DNA of 64,000 nucleotides from the NCBI GenBank assembly GCA_030160035.1, contig BSNO01000003.1, forward strand, positions 868,001-932,000, given 5' to 3'. The stretch's first letter is position 1; the number at the start of each line of letters is the position of its first letter. Made by a program: the position numbers and the translations under genes. Under the pieces are notes generated by a model. The model was not told the origin of the DNA. It worked only from the letters and a program-made list of their open reading frames with translations, and ran no database searches. Of the stretch, positions 18,944-28,128 are shown one piece after another. The DNA comes from Rhizobium albus. Its GTDB lineage: Bacteria; Pseudomonadota; Alphaproteobacteria; Rhizobiales; Rhizobiaceae.

Positions 18944-19519
18944 ATGCAACGACTTACCGAACCGTTGGACGCTGCGATTGGACAAAAGATCGAAGCCTCC
19001 TTGGCGCGGCTGAGAAATTCCAGCGACTTCAATCTGGATTTGCTGCCGGTGCTCGATGTTGCCATTGGTATGACCGGCGCAGACATGGGAACGCTGCAGC
19101 GCTACGACGGCAGCACCGACCAGCTCATACTCGTTGCAAGCCGCGGCTTCTCGAGCGAAACGCTGAGCTTTTTTAGCGTTGTCCGTCGCGACACAAGCAG
19201 CACGTGCGCGGCCGCCCTTGCGCGACGCATGCGGGTTTTCGTCCAAGACATTTCAACAAGCTATCTTTTTGTAGGCACCCGCGAACTCGATGTGCTGAGC
19301 GCCAATGGCGTTGCTGCCGTGCAGTCAACACCGTTGATCAGCAGCAATGGCCGGTTTTGCGGGGTGCTTTCAACACATTTTCGCAAAATGCAGCCAGAAA
19401 ACGCATTCGATTATGCACCGCTCGATCGATTTGCCGTCCAGATTGCGGACAGCTTAGAACACCGAGAGGGCCTGACGCCAAGCCGACAAGCGACCCGCAT
19501 ACCGGATCGGGGAGACTGA
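18944..19519 (+). CDS. GAF-domain protein
   Basis: About 190 residues, almost wholly one GAF domain. The recognisable run is LDVAIGMTGADMGTLQRYD, then LILVASRGF, ARRMRVFVQDIST, AVQSTPLISSNGRFCGVLSTHF and a final DRFAVQIADSLEHRE. Such stand-alone GAF proteins bind small ligands and often act beside kinases or cyclases. The start is uncertain: ATG codons at 18749 and 18866 are in frame, but the one used here has an AGGT-type site and begins closest to the conserved fold. It lies divergent to the broken kinase and upstream of the AraC and LOV genes, in a sensory cluster. Confidence 0.75.
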   Translation: MQRLTEPLDAAIGQKIEASLARLRNSSDFNLDLLPVLDVAIGMTGADMGTLQRYDGSTDQLILVASRGFSSETLSFFSVVRRDTSSTCAAALARRMRVFVQDISTSYLFVGTRELDVLSANGVAAVQSTPLISSNGRFCGVLSTHFRKMQPENAFDYAPLDRFAVQIADSLEHREGLTPSRQATRIPDRGD

Positions 19520-19889
19520 TATGAACGCGATGACCCGGCTCATTCCATAGGCGGGACCCTACTGCGCGAGTACCGGCATGTCTGCGCATTTTGCAACTCG
19601 GCAGCGCAGGAATACGCCACATCGCTCCCTTCGTCTGCGACAAAAGGGTGGAAGCCGTCAAAGTACGTGGATAGACGACGGCAGTGCACGAGAATTTTGG
19701 CGGCGCTCTTGCCCGGGGACGTTCCGCGAGGGAGGTGACAAGTCGTCGGCGTCGTCTTTTGCTGGCCAGCACAAGATCTCATTCACTTTGACTGCTTGGT
19801 GGCCCTGTGCGACCGTCCCTTGGGAGAGACCGGCGCCGACGCGCAACATCGTCGATAGCCTCGAGTCTGCAAATGGAAGAGATGTCCCA
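19520..19889. other. gene-less stretch upstream of the GlxA-type regulator
   Basis: The frame of the downstream regulator stays open through this region, but the translated residues show no recognisable domain, and the regulator has a better start with an SD site. No other gene, repeat or RNA was seen. Confidence 0.4.
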
Positions 19890-20876
19890 ATGCGGATCGT
19901 CATCTTCGTGCCTGCGGATGTGCATTCGCTGGAACTCGCGGGTCTTATGGACGTCTTCGCCGAGGCGAACGCCCATGCAGGGAAGATATTCTACGAAGTT
20001 GACATCCTGACGGAAGAAGATGGCGCCATTCGTTGCGCTTCCGGGCTCAGGGTTTTGCCAGACTACAGGTTCGATGCATATCCAAACATCCCCGACACCC
20101 TGCTGGTGGCCGGCAGCGTCGGAGTTCCACAGCGGCCGAACAGGCAGGTCATCGACTGGTTGAACAGTATTGCTCCTCGGACGCGGCGCTATGGGTCCGT
20201 CTGTACAGGCGCATTCGTGCTCGGCGCGGCAGGTCTCCTAAAGGACCGGCGCGTTACCACGCACTGGCAGTTTGCGTCTCTGCTCGCCGAGCGTTTTCCT
20301 GCGACCCGTGTCGAAGGGGACCGGGTGTTCATCCGCGACGGCTCGATGATCACCTCAGCTGGGTCAAGCGCAGCGATCGACCTCGGCCTTTCGCTCGTCG
20401 AGGAGGATCTCGGACGCGAAGTCGCGCTTTACGTCGCCCGCCGGCTGGTCGTGTTCCTGAAGCGGCCGGGCGACCAGTCACAATTTAGCGTCCACCTGAC
20501 CGCCCAGGCGGTCGGCCGGACCCGTCTCCACACCGTCCAGCAATACGTGCTCAACCATCCTACCGCCGACCTGTCGGTCACCGCGCTGGCAAAGATCGCG
20601 GCCATGAGCGTGCGCAATTTCACGCGCGTTTTCTCTCAGGAGGTCGGGATATCGCCATCGGATTATGTCGAACTGACGCACATCGACGTCGCACGCTTCC
20701 TGCTGGAGGGAAGCCGGCTGTCGATTGCAGCAATCGCGGACAGAAGTGGTTTCGGGTCGGCGCGCGCCATGCGCCGCGCCTTCCTGGCGCATGTCGGGGT
20801 GAGGCCGTCCGACTACCGCGAGCGATTTCGGACGGCCGGCGATGGCTCAAGGCCCAGTTTGTCCGACAACGGCTAA
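19890..20876 (+). CDS. GlxA-type AraC regulator with DJ-1/PfpI domain
   Basis: A 328-residue transcription factor. Residues 1-170 form a class I glutamine-amidotransferase-like (DJ-1/PfpI) sensor with the nucleophile-elbow Cys in YGSVCTGAFVLGAAG. Residues 215-320 carry the two AraC helix-turn-helix motifs (LSVTALAKIAAMSVRNFTR and LSIAAIADRSGFGSARAMR) and the conserved VRPSDYRERF end. The start at MRIVIFVPAD is preceded by a GGAAGAG site. Relatives such as GlxA and FtrA control amine, choline or betaine metabolism. No such genes are adjacent, so the target is unknown. Confidence 0.92.
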   Translation: MRIVIFVPADVHSLELAGLMDVFAEANAHAGKIFYEVDILTEEDGAIRCASGLRVLPDYRFDAYPNIPDTLLVAGSVGVPQRPNRQVIDWLNSIAPRTRRYGSVCTGAFVLGAAGLLKDRRVTTHWQFASLLAERFPATRVEGDRVFIRDGSMITSAGSSAAIDLGLSLVEEDLGREVALYVARRLVVFLKRPGDQSQFSVHLTAQAVGRTRLHTVQQYVLNHPTADLSVTALAKIAAMSVRNFTRVFSQEVGISPSDYVELTHIDVARFLLEGSRLSIAAIADRSGFGSARAMRRAFLAHVGVRPSDYRERFRTAGDGSRPSLSDNG

Positions 20877-20942
20877 CGATTGTCCTGAAACCACCCTGGC
20901 CGTCGATTGTCCCTCTTCGGATGGAGGCCCATAGCTCCTGTC

Positions 20943-22697
20943 ATGGAAGAGATCAAAAACTTTGTAGCATCGGACTTCACGGGGGGCGTGGCCCCCTTAG
21001 CCAACGGTGGGCTTCTCAGCGCCGATGCGGTTCAGTCACTTCTTCCGGCTCTCGTCGAGGAATTGACTGACGGGGTCGTGATTGCTCAGCGTGCGAACGC
21101 CAACACCCCCTTGCTTTATGTCAACAAATCCTTCGAAAATTTAACGGGCTACACGCGACATGAGGTCATTGGAAAGGACTGCCGCTATCTACAGGGCAGC
21201 GAACGCGACCAACCTGAGATCTCCCGCATTCGCGCTGCGATCGAGGCGGGCGAGCCGATAGACACGACGCTGCGAAATTATCGCAAGGACGGATCGGCCT
21301 TCTGGAACAGTCTCAGTCTCAGACCTGCACGTGTCGGCGATGAACTGCTTTATGTGGGCATAATGCGCGATGTCTCGGCGATCCGGCAGGCGCATATGGC
21401 TCTAGATCGCGTCGCAAATCTGGACGGGACCACGGGGTGCCTCAACCGCCAGTCTTTCATCCTGTCTGTTGAAGAGCGTTTTGCGAAACGTACCGCGACC
21501 CTGCTGGTCCTGAAATTGGATGCAATCGGCTTTCACGATCTCAACACTGGATATGGCTTTGAAGTCGGCGACGCTCTGCTTGCCGAAACTGGGCGACGGC
21601 TCCGGGATTTTGGGGCTGCACTCGTGGCCCGGATGGGTGCGAATGAATTTGCGCTCGCTTTTGAACTGCCCGATGAAACAAGCGCCGACGCAATCGTCAA
21701 TTCGGTCTCGACTGTTCTTGCTGCAGACTTTGTGGTGGCAGGGGTAAGCGTCTCGCTGCGTTTCGCAATCGGCTATTCGATCGGCCAGACGGGACGAAGT
21801 GCGATTTCTCTCATTCGCAATGCCGGGACCGCACTATGGGCTGCCAAGTCGGACCCTTTGGGAGGTCCTCGCCGGTTTCGCGACGCGGATTTCGAGCAGG
21901 CCCGCCGTCGTGTGCGGCTGACGCGCGAATTGAAGATCGCTGTCGCAAACGAGGAGTTCGGGTATCACTTTCAGCCTCAGGTCGACCTCGCAACCGGCGA
22001 CTGGCTTGGCGCCGAAGCGCTGATCCGCTGGAACCATCCGCTGTTCGGGTGCCAACTTCCCGGCAGCTTCATTGAAACGGCTGAGCGATCGGGTTTGCTT
22101 CTCGAACTGACCGGACGAAGCCTGATGACCGTTGCGACCTTTGCCAAGCGGATCAACGCACGCCGCGAGAGGCCGCTACGCTTTTCAGTGAATGTCTCAG
22201 CCGGAGAATTCCTGCGGCACAACATGGATGAGATGGTGGGGCGGGTCCTGCGCCTGACTGAGGCGAAACCGGCGTGGATGACGCTGGAGATTACCGAAAG
22301 CATGTTTCTCAGCGACACGCCGGGCGTAAGGGACGCCTTCGAACGATTGCGCCAGATCGGCATCGGTTTGTCGGTCGACGACTTTGGCACGGGGTACTCG
22401 AACCTGCGCTCACTCGAAACCTTTCCTGTGACCGAGATAAAGATCGACCGCAGCTTTGTCGGCAACTTAGCGACAGATTCATCGAAGAGAATCATCGTTC
22501 GGGCCGTTATCGATCTGGGAAGTGCGCTTGGTCTGACAGTGGTCGCAGAAGGCGTGGAAACGGAGGCCCAGCGCGTCATGCTTTGCGACATGGGCTGTCC
22601 TGTCGGCCAAGGCTACTTATTCGGAGCCCCGACGGATGAGGAAGGTTTTGCCGTCCGGTCAGGGCCGAGTGCGACAGATTCAGCGGAGGCAACATGA
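20943..22697 (+). CDS. LOV-like PAS, degenerate GGDEF and EAL protein (candidate blue-light c-di-GMP phosphodiesterase)
   Basis: A 584-residue cytoplasmic protein. Residues 45-145 are a LOV-type PAS domain. The flavin-adduct Cys (about 80) sits in GKDCRYLQG (consensus GxNCRFLQ), and the flavin-contacting Asn pair is in NYRKDGSAFWN. The conserved signalling Gln of the last strand is Met here (YVGIMRDVS). A GGDEF domain (about 160-315) is degenerate, with GANEF instead of GGDEF. The EAL domain (about 330-575) is intact: EALIRW, EITESMF, DDFGTGYSN, IKIDRSF and AEGVETEAQ. The prediction is therefore hydrolysis of c-di-GMP, perhaps light-gated. A TTG start 12 codons earlier is possible; the ATG has GGAGG 15 bases upstream. 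Confidence 0.9.
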   Translation: MEEIKNFVASDFTGGVAPLANGGLLSADAVQSLLPALVEELTDGVVIAQRANANTPLLYVNKSFENLTGYTRHEVIGKDCRYLQGSERDQPEISRIRAAIEAGEPIDTTLRNYRKDGSAFWNSLSLRPARVGDELLYVGIMRDVSAIRQAHMALDRVANLDGTTGCLNRQSFILSVEERFAKRTATLLVLKLDAIGFHDLNTGYGFEVGDALLAETGRRLRDFGAALVARMGANEFALAFELPDETSADAIVNSVSTVLAADFVVAGVSVSLRFAIGYSIGQTGRSAISLIRNAGTALWAAKSDPLGGPRRFRDADFEQARRRVRLTRELKIAVANEEFGYHFQPQVDLATGDWLGAEALIRWNHPLFGCQLPGSFIETAERSGLLLELTGRSLMTVATFAKRINARRERPLRFSVNVSAGEFLRHNMDEMVGRVLRLTEAKPAWMTLEITESMFLSDTPGVRDAFERLRQIGIGLSVDDFGTGYSNLRSLETFPVTEIKIDRSFVGNLATDSSKRIIVRAVIDLGSALGLTVVAEGVETEAQRVMLCDMGCPVGQGYLFGAPTDEEGFAVRSGPSATDSAEAT

Positions 22698-22863
22698 GAT
22701 CGGCTCTGGTGCTTGCCGTTCACGAGCGGACATGCCAGCCGCATTCACGCGGTTTTCTCCAGCCTAGACTTTGCTCCGCATTGTTGCAGGGCTCCAGCCA
22801 TAATTGACAGGTTCAGCGGATCGCAGCAGTCTGAGCACCATTTAACTGGTCGCGGCACTCATC

Positions 22864-23730
22864 ATGTCCAATGCACTACGCATCGCCAGGGGTCGCTTCG
22901 GGCGGGTGGCACTTCTGAATATGGACAGGCCGTTGGTGCGTCATGCGCATCCGCACTGCCATGTGCTGCTGAAGGTCGAGGGCGCCGACACTCAGTTCTT
23001 CGTACGTGACCGTGCTGTTCCCTTGACCGATGAAACGGCGGTGCTGATCAACGCTTGGGAGCCGCACGCCTACGACCATGATCTGGCACGGCCGAAGACG
23101 GTGATCCTGGCGCTCTATATCGAGCCTCAGTGGCTGCAGCACTTCCGCAAGAACTGGGGTGCGAGCGACGCGCCGGACTTTTTCGAGGCCGCAGCCGGCT
23201 CGATCACACCCGATATCAGGCGGCTCGCCCGCGAGCTCGCAGAGGCGATGGTGCATGCGCCGGATGCTGCTGCGCTGCACGAAGACATGCTCGGCCGGCT
23301 GATGATCACTGTCATCGAGCGGTTCACCGCCTGGCGCAGCGTGCCCCAGTCGATCAGCGCGCTGGCCGCGCGTGAACCTTCCGATTTTCGCATCCGTAAG
23401 GCGGTGATGCTGATGACGGCGAACCCCGGCGTGATCACCGACATGGACACATTGGCAACCGATGTCGGCATGTCGCGGGCGCACTTCTTCCGGCAGTTCG
23501 AAAGCGTCATGCGCGTTAGCCCGCGGGTCTATCTCAACGTCCAGCGGCTGGAACGCGCAGTCAGCGCGGTCTCCGACGGGGAAGAGACATTCGCCGCCAT
23601 CGGCGAGCGGCTCGGCTTCTCGGTTCCAGCGCATTTCTCACGCTTCTTCCACGACCACGCCGGGTCCTCGCCAAGCGTGTTTCGCTCCGTTACACGCCTC
23701 GCCAGGTCGCAATATGAGACTTCTCGGTAA
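22864..23730 (+). CDS. AraC-family regulator, probable activator of the molybdenum hydroxylase operon
   Basis: A 288-residue protein. The N-terminal cupin-like sensor (residues 1-120, for example HPHCHVLLKVEGADTQFFV and AVLINAWEPHAY) is followed by a C-terminal pair of HTH motifs (MDTLATDVGMSRAHFFRQF and FAAIGERLGFSVPAHFSRFF). It reads in the same direction as the catabolic operon that starts 95 bases downstream. A direct repeat typical of AraC operators overlaps its stop codon, so it is likely the local regulator, responding to the pathway substrate. Confidence 0.9.
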   Translation: MSNALRIARGRFGRVALLNMDRPLVRHAHPHCHVLLKVEGADTQFFVRDRAVPLTDETAVLINAWEPHAYDHDLARPKTVILALYIEPQWLQHFRKNWGASDAPDFFEAAAGSITPDIRRLARELAEAMVHAPDAAALHEDMLGRLMITVIERFTAWRSVPQSISALAAREPSDFRIRKAVMLMTANPGVITDMDTLATDVGMSRAHFFRQFESVMRVSPRVYLNVQRLERAVSAVSDGEETFAAIGERLGFSVPAHFSRFFHDHAGSSPSVFRSVTRLARSQYETSR

Positions 23731-23749
23731 GTCATGAGACGTCCCGGTA
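23714..23749 (+). promoter_or_regulatory. direct repeat, probable AraC-type operator
   Basis: Two copies of a 16-bp unit (ATGAGACTTCTCGGTA and ATGAGACGTCCCGGTA, 14 of 16 identical) start exactly 20 bp apart. They therefore lie on the same DNA face, as AraC-family half-site pairs do. The site overlaps the end of the regulator gene and ends 76 bases before the first operon gene. Confidence 0.6.
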
Positions 23750-23825
23750 TCGCCGACTAGTCTCAACGGCTGTTTCCTCCACGCCATGGTGCTGCTTCCA
23801 ACGCATGCGCCAGGGAGGAGACGCC

Positions 23826-26804
23826 ATGAACGAGCTAACGAGGCCGCAAAGCCTCGTCGGACAGTCTGTCGAACGTGTCGAGGATGCGAGCCTTCTGAAA
23901 GGCCGCGGACGCTACATCGACGATCTGCCGACGCGGCGCGATACCGCCTACGCCGCTTTCCTGCGCTCCCCGCATGCGCATGCCGAAATACGGGCTATCG
24001 ACACCGATAAGGCCAAGGCGCATTTAGGCGTCTACGCGGTCCTCACGGGCGAGGACGTCGCAAGCCTGACCAACAGCCTCGTCGTCGGCGTGAAGGCCGA
24101 TGTGGAATGCTGGCCGATGGCCCGCGACCGCGCCCGCTATGTCGGCGAGCCCGTCGTGCTCGTGGTGGCGGAGAGCCGCTATATCGCCGAGGACGCGCTG
24201 GACCTCGTGGAGGTCACTTACGAGACGCTGCCGCCGGTGATGGATCCGCGCGCAGCGCTTGCCGACGACGCACCCGTCCTCCATCCGTCGCTTGGCACGA
24301 ACCTGATCAATGAGCGTTCGTTTCGCTACGGCGATCCCGAGGCTGCCTTCGAGGCTGCCGCACACCGCATTTCGATCACGACGGCCTATCCGCGCAATTC
24401 CTGCACGCCCATCGAGACCTATGGCGTCATCGCCGAATACGACCCTGGCGAAGACGCCTATGACGTCACGGCGAACTTCCAGGGTCCCTTCTCCATCCAC
24501 GCGGTTCTGTCGCGTGCGCTCAAAGTCCCCGGCAACCGCATGCGCCTGCGCACCCCGCCGGATTCCGGCGGTTCCTTCGGCGTCAAGCAGGGCGTGTTTC
24601 CTTATGTGGTGCTCATTGCCATTGCTGCACGCGTTGCCGACAGGCCCGTCAAGTGGATCGAGGATCGCCTGGAGCACCTGACCGCGTCGGTCTCGGCGAC
24701 AAATCGGGTAACGACACTGGAAGCGGCGGTGGAGCCGGACGGCCGGATCACCGCGCTCTCCTGGGACCAGATCGAGGATTGCGGCGCGCACCTCAGGGCG
24801 CCCGAACCGGCGACGCTCTACCGCATGCATGGCAACATGACCGGCGCCTATGCGATCGACAATGTCGCCATCCGCAACCGGGTTGTCCTGACGAACAAGA
24901 CGCCCACTGGCCTCAACCGGGGTTTCGGCGGCCCGCAGATCTATTTCCCGCTGGAGCGGCTCGTCCACAAGATCGCCGACGAACTCGGCCTAGACCGGCT
25001 CGATGTGATCCGGAAAAACCTGGTGCCGAGCGACGCCTTTCCCTACCGCACCGCGACCGGCGCGCTTCTGGACTCGGGTGACTACGAAGCCGCGCTCGAC
25101 CGCGCTGTCACCAAAGGTGGGCTCGGCGAACTGATGGCCCGGCGCGATGCGGCCCGCGCGGAAGGCCGACTCTATGGCATCGGTCTCACCGCCGCGGTGG
25201 AGCCGAGCGTATCCAACATGGGCTATATCACCACGGTGCTGACGCCGGAGGCACGCGCCAAAGCCGGCCCGAAGAACGGCGCACAGGCCGTGGCGACGGT
25301 CGGCATCGACCCGCTCGGTTCGGTCACCGTCAAGGTTGCATCGGTACCGCAGGGGCAGGGCCATCGCACGGTGCTCGCCCAGGTTGTCGCTGACCGGCTG
25401 GGTCTTCCTCTGAGCGCCGTCCGGGTCAACACGGAACTCGACACCAACCGGGACGCCTGGTCGATCGCATCCGGCAATTATGCCAGCCGTTTCGCACCGG
25501 CCGTCGCCGGAACAGCACGGCTGGCCGCTGACCGGCTGCGCGGCAGATTGGCGACGATTGCTGCCGCACAGCTGAATGTCACTGCCGACAACGTCGACTT
25601 CGCAGATGGCAAGGTGTTCGACCGTGGCAATCCCGACAACTCCGTCTCGTTCGCGCGCGTCGCCGCAGCAAGCCATTGGGCGCCGGGAACTGTCCCGGAA
25701 GGCACCGGGCAGACCATTCGCGAAACCGTGTTCTGGACGCCCGACGAACTGACCGCGCCAACGGCCGAGGATGGCATCAATTCATCGCTCTGCCACGGCT
25801 TCATCTTCGATTTCTGCGGCGTGGAAATCGACCGCGACACCGGCGTTGCCCGTATCGATCGATACGTCACCATGCATGATTGCGGTACGATCCTGCATCC
25901 CGGCATGGTGGATGGCCAGGTCCGCGGCGGCTTTGCCCAGGCAGTGGGTGCTGCGCTCTACGAAGAATACGCCTATGGCGCCGACGGGTCTTTCCTCACC
26001 GGAACGCTCGCCGATTATCTGATCCCGACCGTGATGGAGACACCGGAGCCGGTGATCCTCCATTTCGAAAGCCCGTCGCCCTTCACGCCGCTTGGCGCAA
26101 AAGGGGTCGGGGAAGGCAACTGCATGTCGACGCCGGCTTGCATAGCCAACGCCATCGCCGATGCCACGGGCGTCGAGGACCTGACGCTGCCGCTCTCGCC
26201 GAGCAAGATCTCGGCGCTCATCCACGGCGACGAAAAGCCCTCGGCCCGGCCGAAGAACGACGCGAAGCCGCTGAAGGCGCGCGAGGGCGAACGCGCACTG
26301 TCCGGCGAAGGGTCGGCCGAAGTTTCCGCCACCCGCGAAGATATCTGGGCGATGCTGCTCGATCCAAAGACGCTGGAAGCGATCATTCCCGGCGCCCACA
26401 AGGTCGAGAAGATTTCCGACACGCATTTCCGCGCCGACGTCACCTTGGGGGTTGGCCCCGTCAAGGGGCGCTACCGCGCCGATATCGAACTGTCCGACAT
26501 GGTCGAACCCGAGGCGGTGACGCTGTCGGGCGGCACGGAGGGCGCTCTCGGATCCGGGCGAGGGCAAGGGCGCATCACGCTGACCGCGACGGAAAACGGC
26601 ACCTGCGTTTCCTACAGCTACGAAGCCGGCATCGGCGGCAAGGTCGCGTCCATCGGCGGACGCCTGCTCGACGGCGCGGCACGCGTGGTCATCGGCCAGT
26701 TCTTCCAGTCGCTCGCCCGGTATGCCGGGCGCGGCAAGGCCGCCGAAGCTCCGTCGACCGGCGTGCTGGCCCGATTGAAGTCTCTACTGGGGAGGCGCGC
26801 ATGA
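23826..26804 (+). CDS. molybdenum hydroxylase large subunit (xanthine dehydrogenase/CoxL family) fused to a C-terminal CoxG domain
   Basis: A 992-residue molybdopterin-cytosine-dinucleotide-type subunit. Residues 1-800 are a full xanthine-oxidase-family large subunit: N-terminal a/b hammerhead (VEDASLLKGRGRYIDDL), PPDSGGSFGVKQGVFPY, TGLNRGFGGPQ where CO dehydrogenases have AYRCSFR, and GAKGVGEGNC with the catalytic Glu. Residues 830-975 are an SRPBCC/CoxG domain (SGEGSAEVSATREDIWAML, then FRADVTLGVGPVKGRYRAD), normally a separate membrane-recruitment or maturation protein. The start follows GGGAGGAG. The FAD and Fe-S subunits follow directly with overlaps. The substrate is probably an aromatic or heteroaromatic acid or its CoA ester, not CO; that is inferred from the neighbours. 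Confidence 0.92.
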   Translation: MNELTRPQSLVGQSVERVEDASLLKGRGRYIDDLPTRRDTAYAAFLRSPHAHAEIRAIDTDKAKAHLGVYAVLTGEDVASLTNSLVVGVKADVECWPMARDRARYVGEPVVLVVAESRYIAEDALDLVEVTYETLPPVMDPRAALADDAPVLHPSLGTNLINERSFRYGDPEAAFEAAAHRISITTAYPRNSCTPIETYGVIAEYDPGEDAYDVTANFQGPFSIHAVLSRALKVPGNRMRLRTPPDSGGSFGVKQGVFPYVVLIAIAARVADRPVKWIEDRLEHLTASVSATNRVTTLEAAVEPDGRITALSWDQIEDCGAHLRAPEPATLYRMHGNMTGAYAIDNVAIRNRVVLTNKTPTGLNRGFGGPQIYFPLERLVHKIADELGLDRLDVIRKNLVPSDAFPYRTATGALLDSGDYEAALDRAVTKGGLGELMARRDAARAEGRLYGIGLTAAVEPSVSNMGYITTVLTPEARAKAGPKNGAQAVATVGIDPLGSVTVKVASVPQGQGHRTVLAQVVADRLGLPLSAVRVNTELDTNRDAWSIASGNYASRFAPAVAGTARLAADRLRGRLATIAAAQLNVTADNVDFADGKVFDRGNPDNSVSFARVAAASHWAPGTVPEGTGQTIRETVFWTPDELTAPTAEDGINSSLCHGFIFDFCGVEIDRDTGVARIDRYVTMHDCGTILHPGMVDGQVRGGFAQAVGAALYEEYAYGADGSFLTGTLADYLIPTVMETPEPVILHFESPSPFTPLGAKGVGEGNCMSTPACIANAIADATGVEDLTLPLSPSKISALIHGDEKPSARPKNDAKPLKAREGERALSGEGSAEVSATREDIWAMLLDPKTLEAIIPGAHKVEKISDTHFRADVTLGVGPVKGRYRADIELSDMVEPEAVTLSGGTEGALGSGRGQGRITLTATENGTCVSYSYEAGIGGKVASIGGRLLDGAARVVIGQFFQSLARYAGRGKAAEAPSTGVLARLKSLLGRRA

Positions 26805-27628
26805 AGCCCGCAGCGTTCGACTACCTGCAGGCCGCAACGCTCGATGAGGCCCTGGATGCACTGCACGAAGCGGGCGGCGACGCGCGCGTCATCGCAGGCG
26901 GCCAGTCACTGGTGCCCATGCTGAACATGCGCCTCGCCCGTCCTGCAGTCCTCGTCGACATCATGCGCATCGAAGCGCTGCAGAAGATCGAGCGAAGCGG
27001 CGGCGACATCCTCATCGGCGCCGGCGTGCGGCAGGCCAAGCTCGAAGCGTGGCCGGATCTTGTCGACCGCTTGCCGCTGGTGGCGATGGCCTTGCCGTGG
27101 CTCGGCCATGTGCAGACCCGGGCGCGCGGAACTGTCTGCGGCTCGCTCGCCCATGCCGATCCGAGCGCGGAACTGCCGCTCTCGCTCATCGCACTTCGGG
27201 GAAGCGTGCATCTGCGCACCAAGCGCAAGAAGCGCACGGTCAGCGCCGAAGATTTCTTCCTGGGCATGATGGCGACGGACCTCGCCGAGGGCGAGATGAT
27301 CGAGGCGGTGTCGTTCCCGGCCCGGGCCGATGGCACCGGTTACGGCTTCAACGAGATCGGGCGGCGCCATGGCGATTTCGCCATCACGGCGGTGGCCGCA
27401 GTGATGACCGAGCACTCCGCATCGATCGCCATTGCCGGCGTGGACGACCGCCCCCGGCGTTTCGACGTGCCGTTGCCGGGCAATTCCGGCCTGGACGATG
27501 CCCTGAACGAGATCGCCTGGGACCTGAACGCCCGCGACGACATCCACGCCTCGGCCCGCTACCGGCGCGAACTCGTCAGGCGTCTGGGCCGCCGCACCAT
27601 CGAGGAGGCTGCCGCATGTCTCGCCTGA
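26801..27628 (+). CDS. molybdenum hydroxylase FAD-binding subunit (CoxM/HcrB-like)
   Basis: A 275-residue FAD subunit that passes electrons from the Fe-S subunit to an acceptor. The two FAD-contact motifs are VIAGGQSLVPMLNMRLARP (AGGQSL type) and RGTVCGSLAHADPSAELPL (TxGGxxxxxxPSAE type, with Cys at the first Gly position). Its ATG overlaps the large-subunit stop (ATGA) with GGAGG upstream. It overlaps the next gene by 13 bases. Small length and the absence of a 4Fe-4S insert distinguish it from benzoyl-CoA-type HcrB. Confidence 0.92.
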   Translation: MKPAAFDYLQAATLDEALDALHEAGGDARVIAGGQSLVPMLNMRLARPAVLVDIMRIEALQKIERSGGDILIGAGVRQAKLEAWPDLVDRLPLVAMALPWLGHVQTRARGTVCGSLAHADPSAELPLSLIALRGSVHLRTKRKKRTVSAEDFFLGMMATDLAEGEMIEAVSFPARADGTGYGFNEIGRRHGDFAITAVAAVMTEHSASIAIAGVDDRPRRFDVPLPGNSGLDDALNEIAWDLNARDDIHASARYRRELVRRLGRRTIEEAAACLA

Positions 27629-28128
27629 ATGCCCACGAGAAAAAGACCGTCACGTTTAAGCTCAACGGTCTGCCCGTCAGGGCCGATGCGGAAAGCCGGA
27701 TGCTTCTGAGCGACTTCATCCGCCACGAGATCGGCCTGACCGGCACCCATGTCGGCTGCGAGCACGGTGTCTGCGGCGCGTGCACGATCCAGGTCGATGG
27801 TGCACCGGCACGTGCCTGCCTGATGCTCGCCGTTCAGGCGGAAGGAGCCGACATCCGCACCGTCGAGGCGCTGTCGCCCGGGGAAGGCAGGCTCTCTACG
27901 CTCCAGGCCGCATTCAAGCGGCACCACGGCCTTCAATGCGGCTTCTGCACGCCCGGCATCCTGATGTCGCTCGATGCGCTGATCAGCGCACGGCCCGACG
28001 CGGGCCGCGACGAGGTGCGCGACCATCTTTCCGGTCACCTCTGCCGGTGCACCGGATACGTGACGATCGTGGAGGCCGCGCTGTCGGCTCTCGATGAAAT
28101 CCGGAGGGAGGTGAAGAGCAATGTTTGA
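27616..28128 (+). CDS. molybdenum hydroxylase 2Fe-2S subunit (CoxS-like)
   Basis: A 170-residue protein with the two [2Fe-2S] clusters of the family. The plant-type ferredoxin cluster ligands are in GCEHGVCGACTIQVDG and a following ARAC. The helical-domain cluster ligands are in QCGFCTPG and HLCRCTGY. The start follows a GAGGAGG site inside the previous gene. The operon order large-medium-small differs from the common medium-small-large coxMSL order. It overlaps the acyl-CoA ligase gene by 8 bases. Confidence 0.94.
   Translation: MSRLNAHEKKTVTFKLNGLPVRADAESRMLLSDFIRHEIGLTGTHVGCEHGVCGACTIQVDGAPARACLMLAVQAEGADIRTVEALSPGEGRLSTLQAAFKRHHGLQCGFCTPGILMSLDALISARPDAGRDEVRDHLSGHLCRCTGYVTIVEAALSALDEIRREVKSNV

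Noticed and set aside
23826-28128. CO dehydrogenase (coxLMS)
   Set aside because: The active-site loop lacks the AYRCSFR motif of CO dehydrogenase, and the operon order and neighbours point to acid metabolism.
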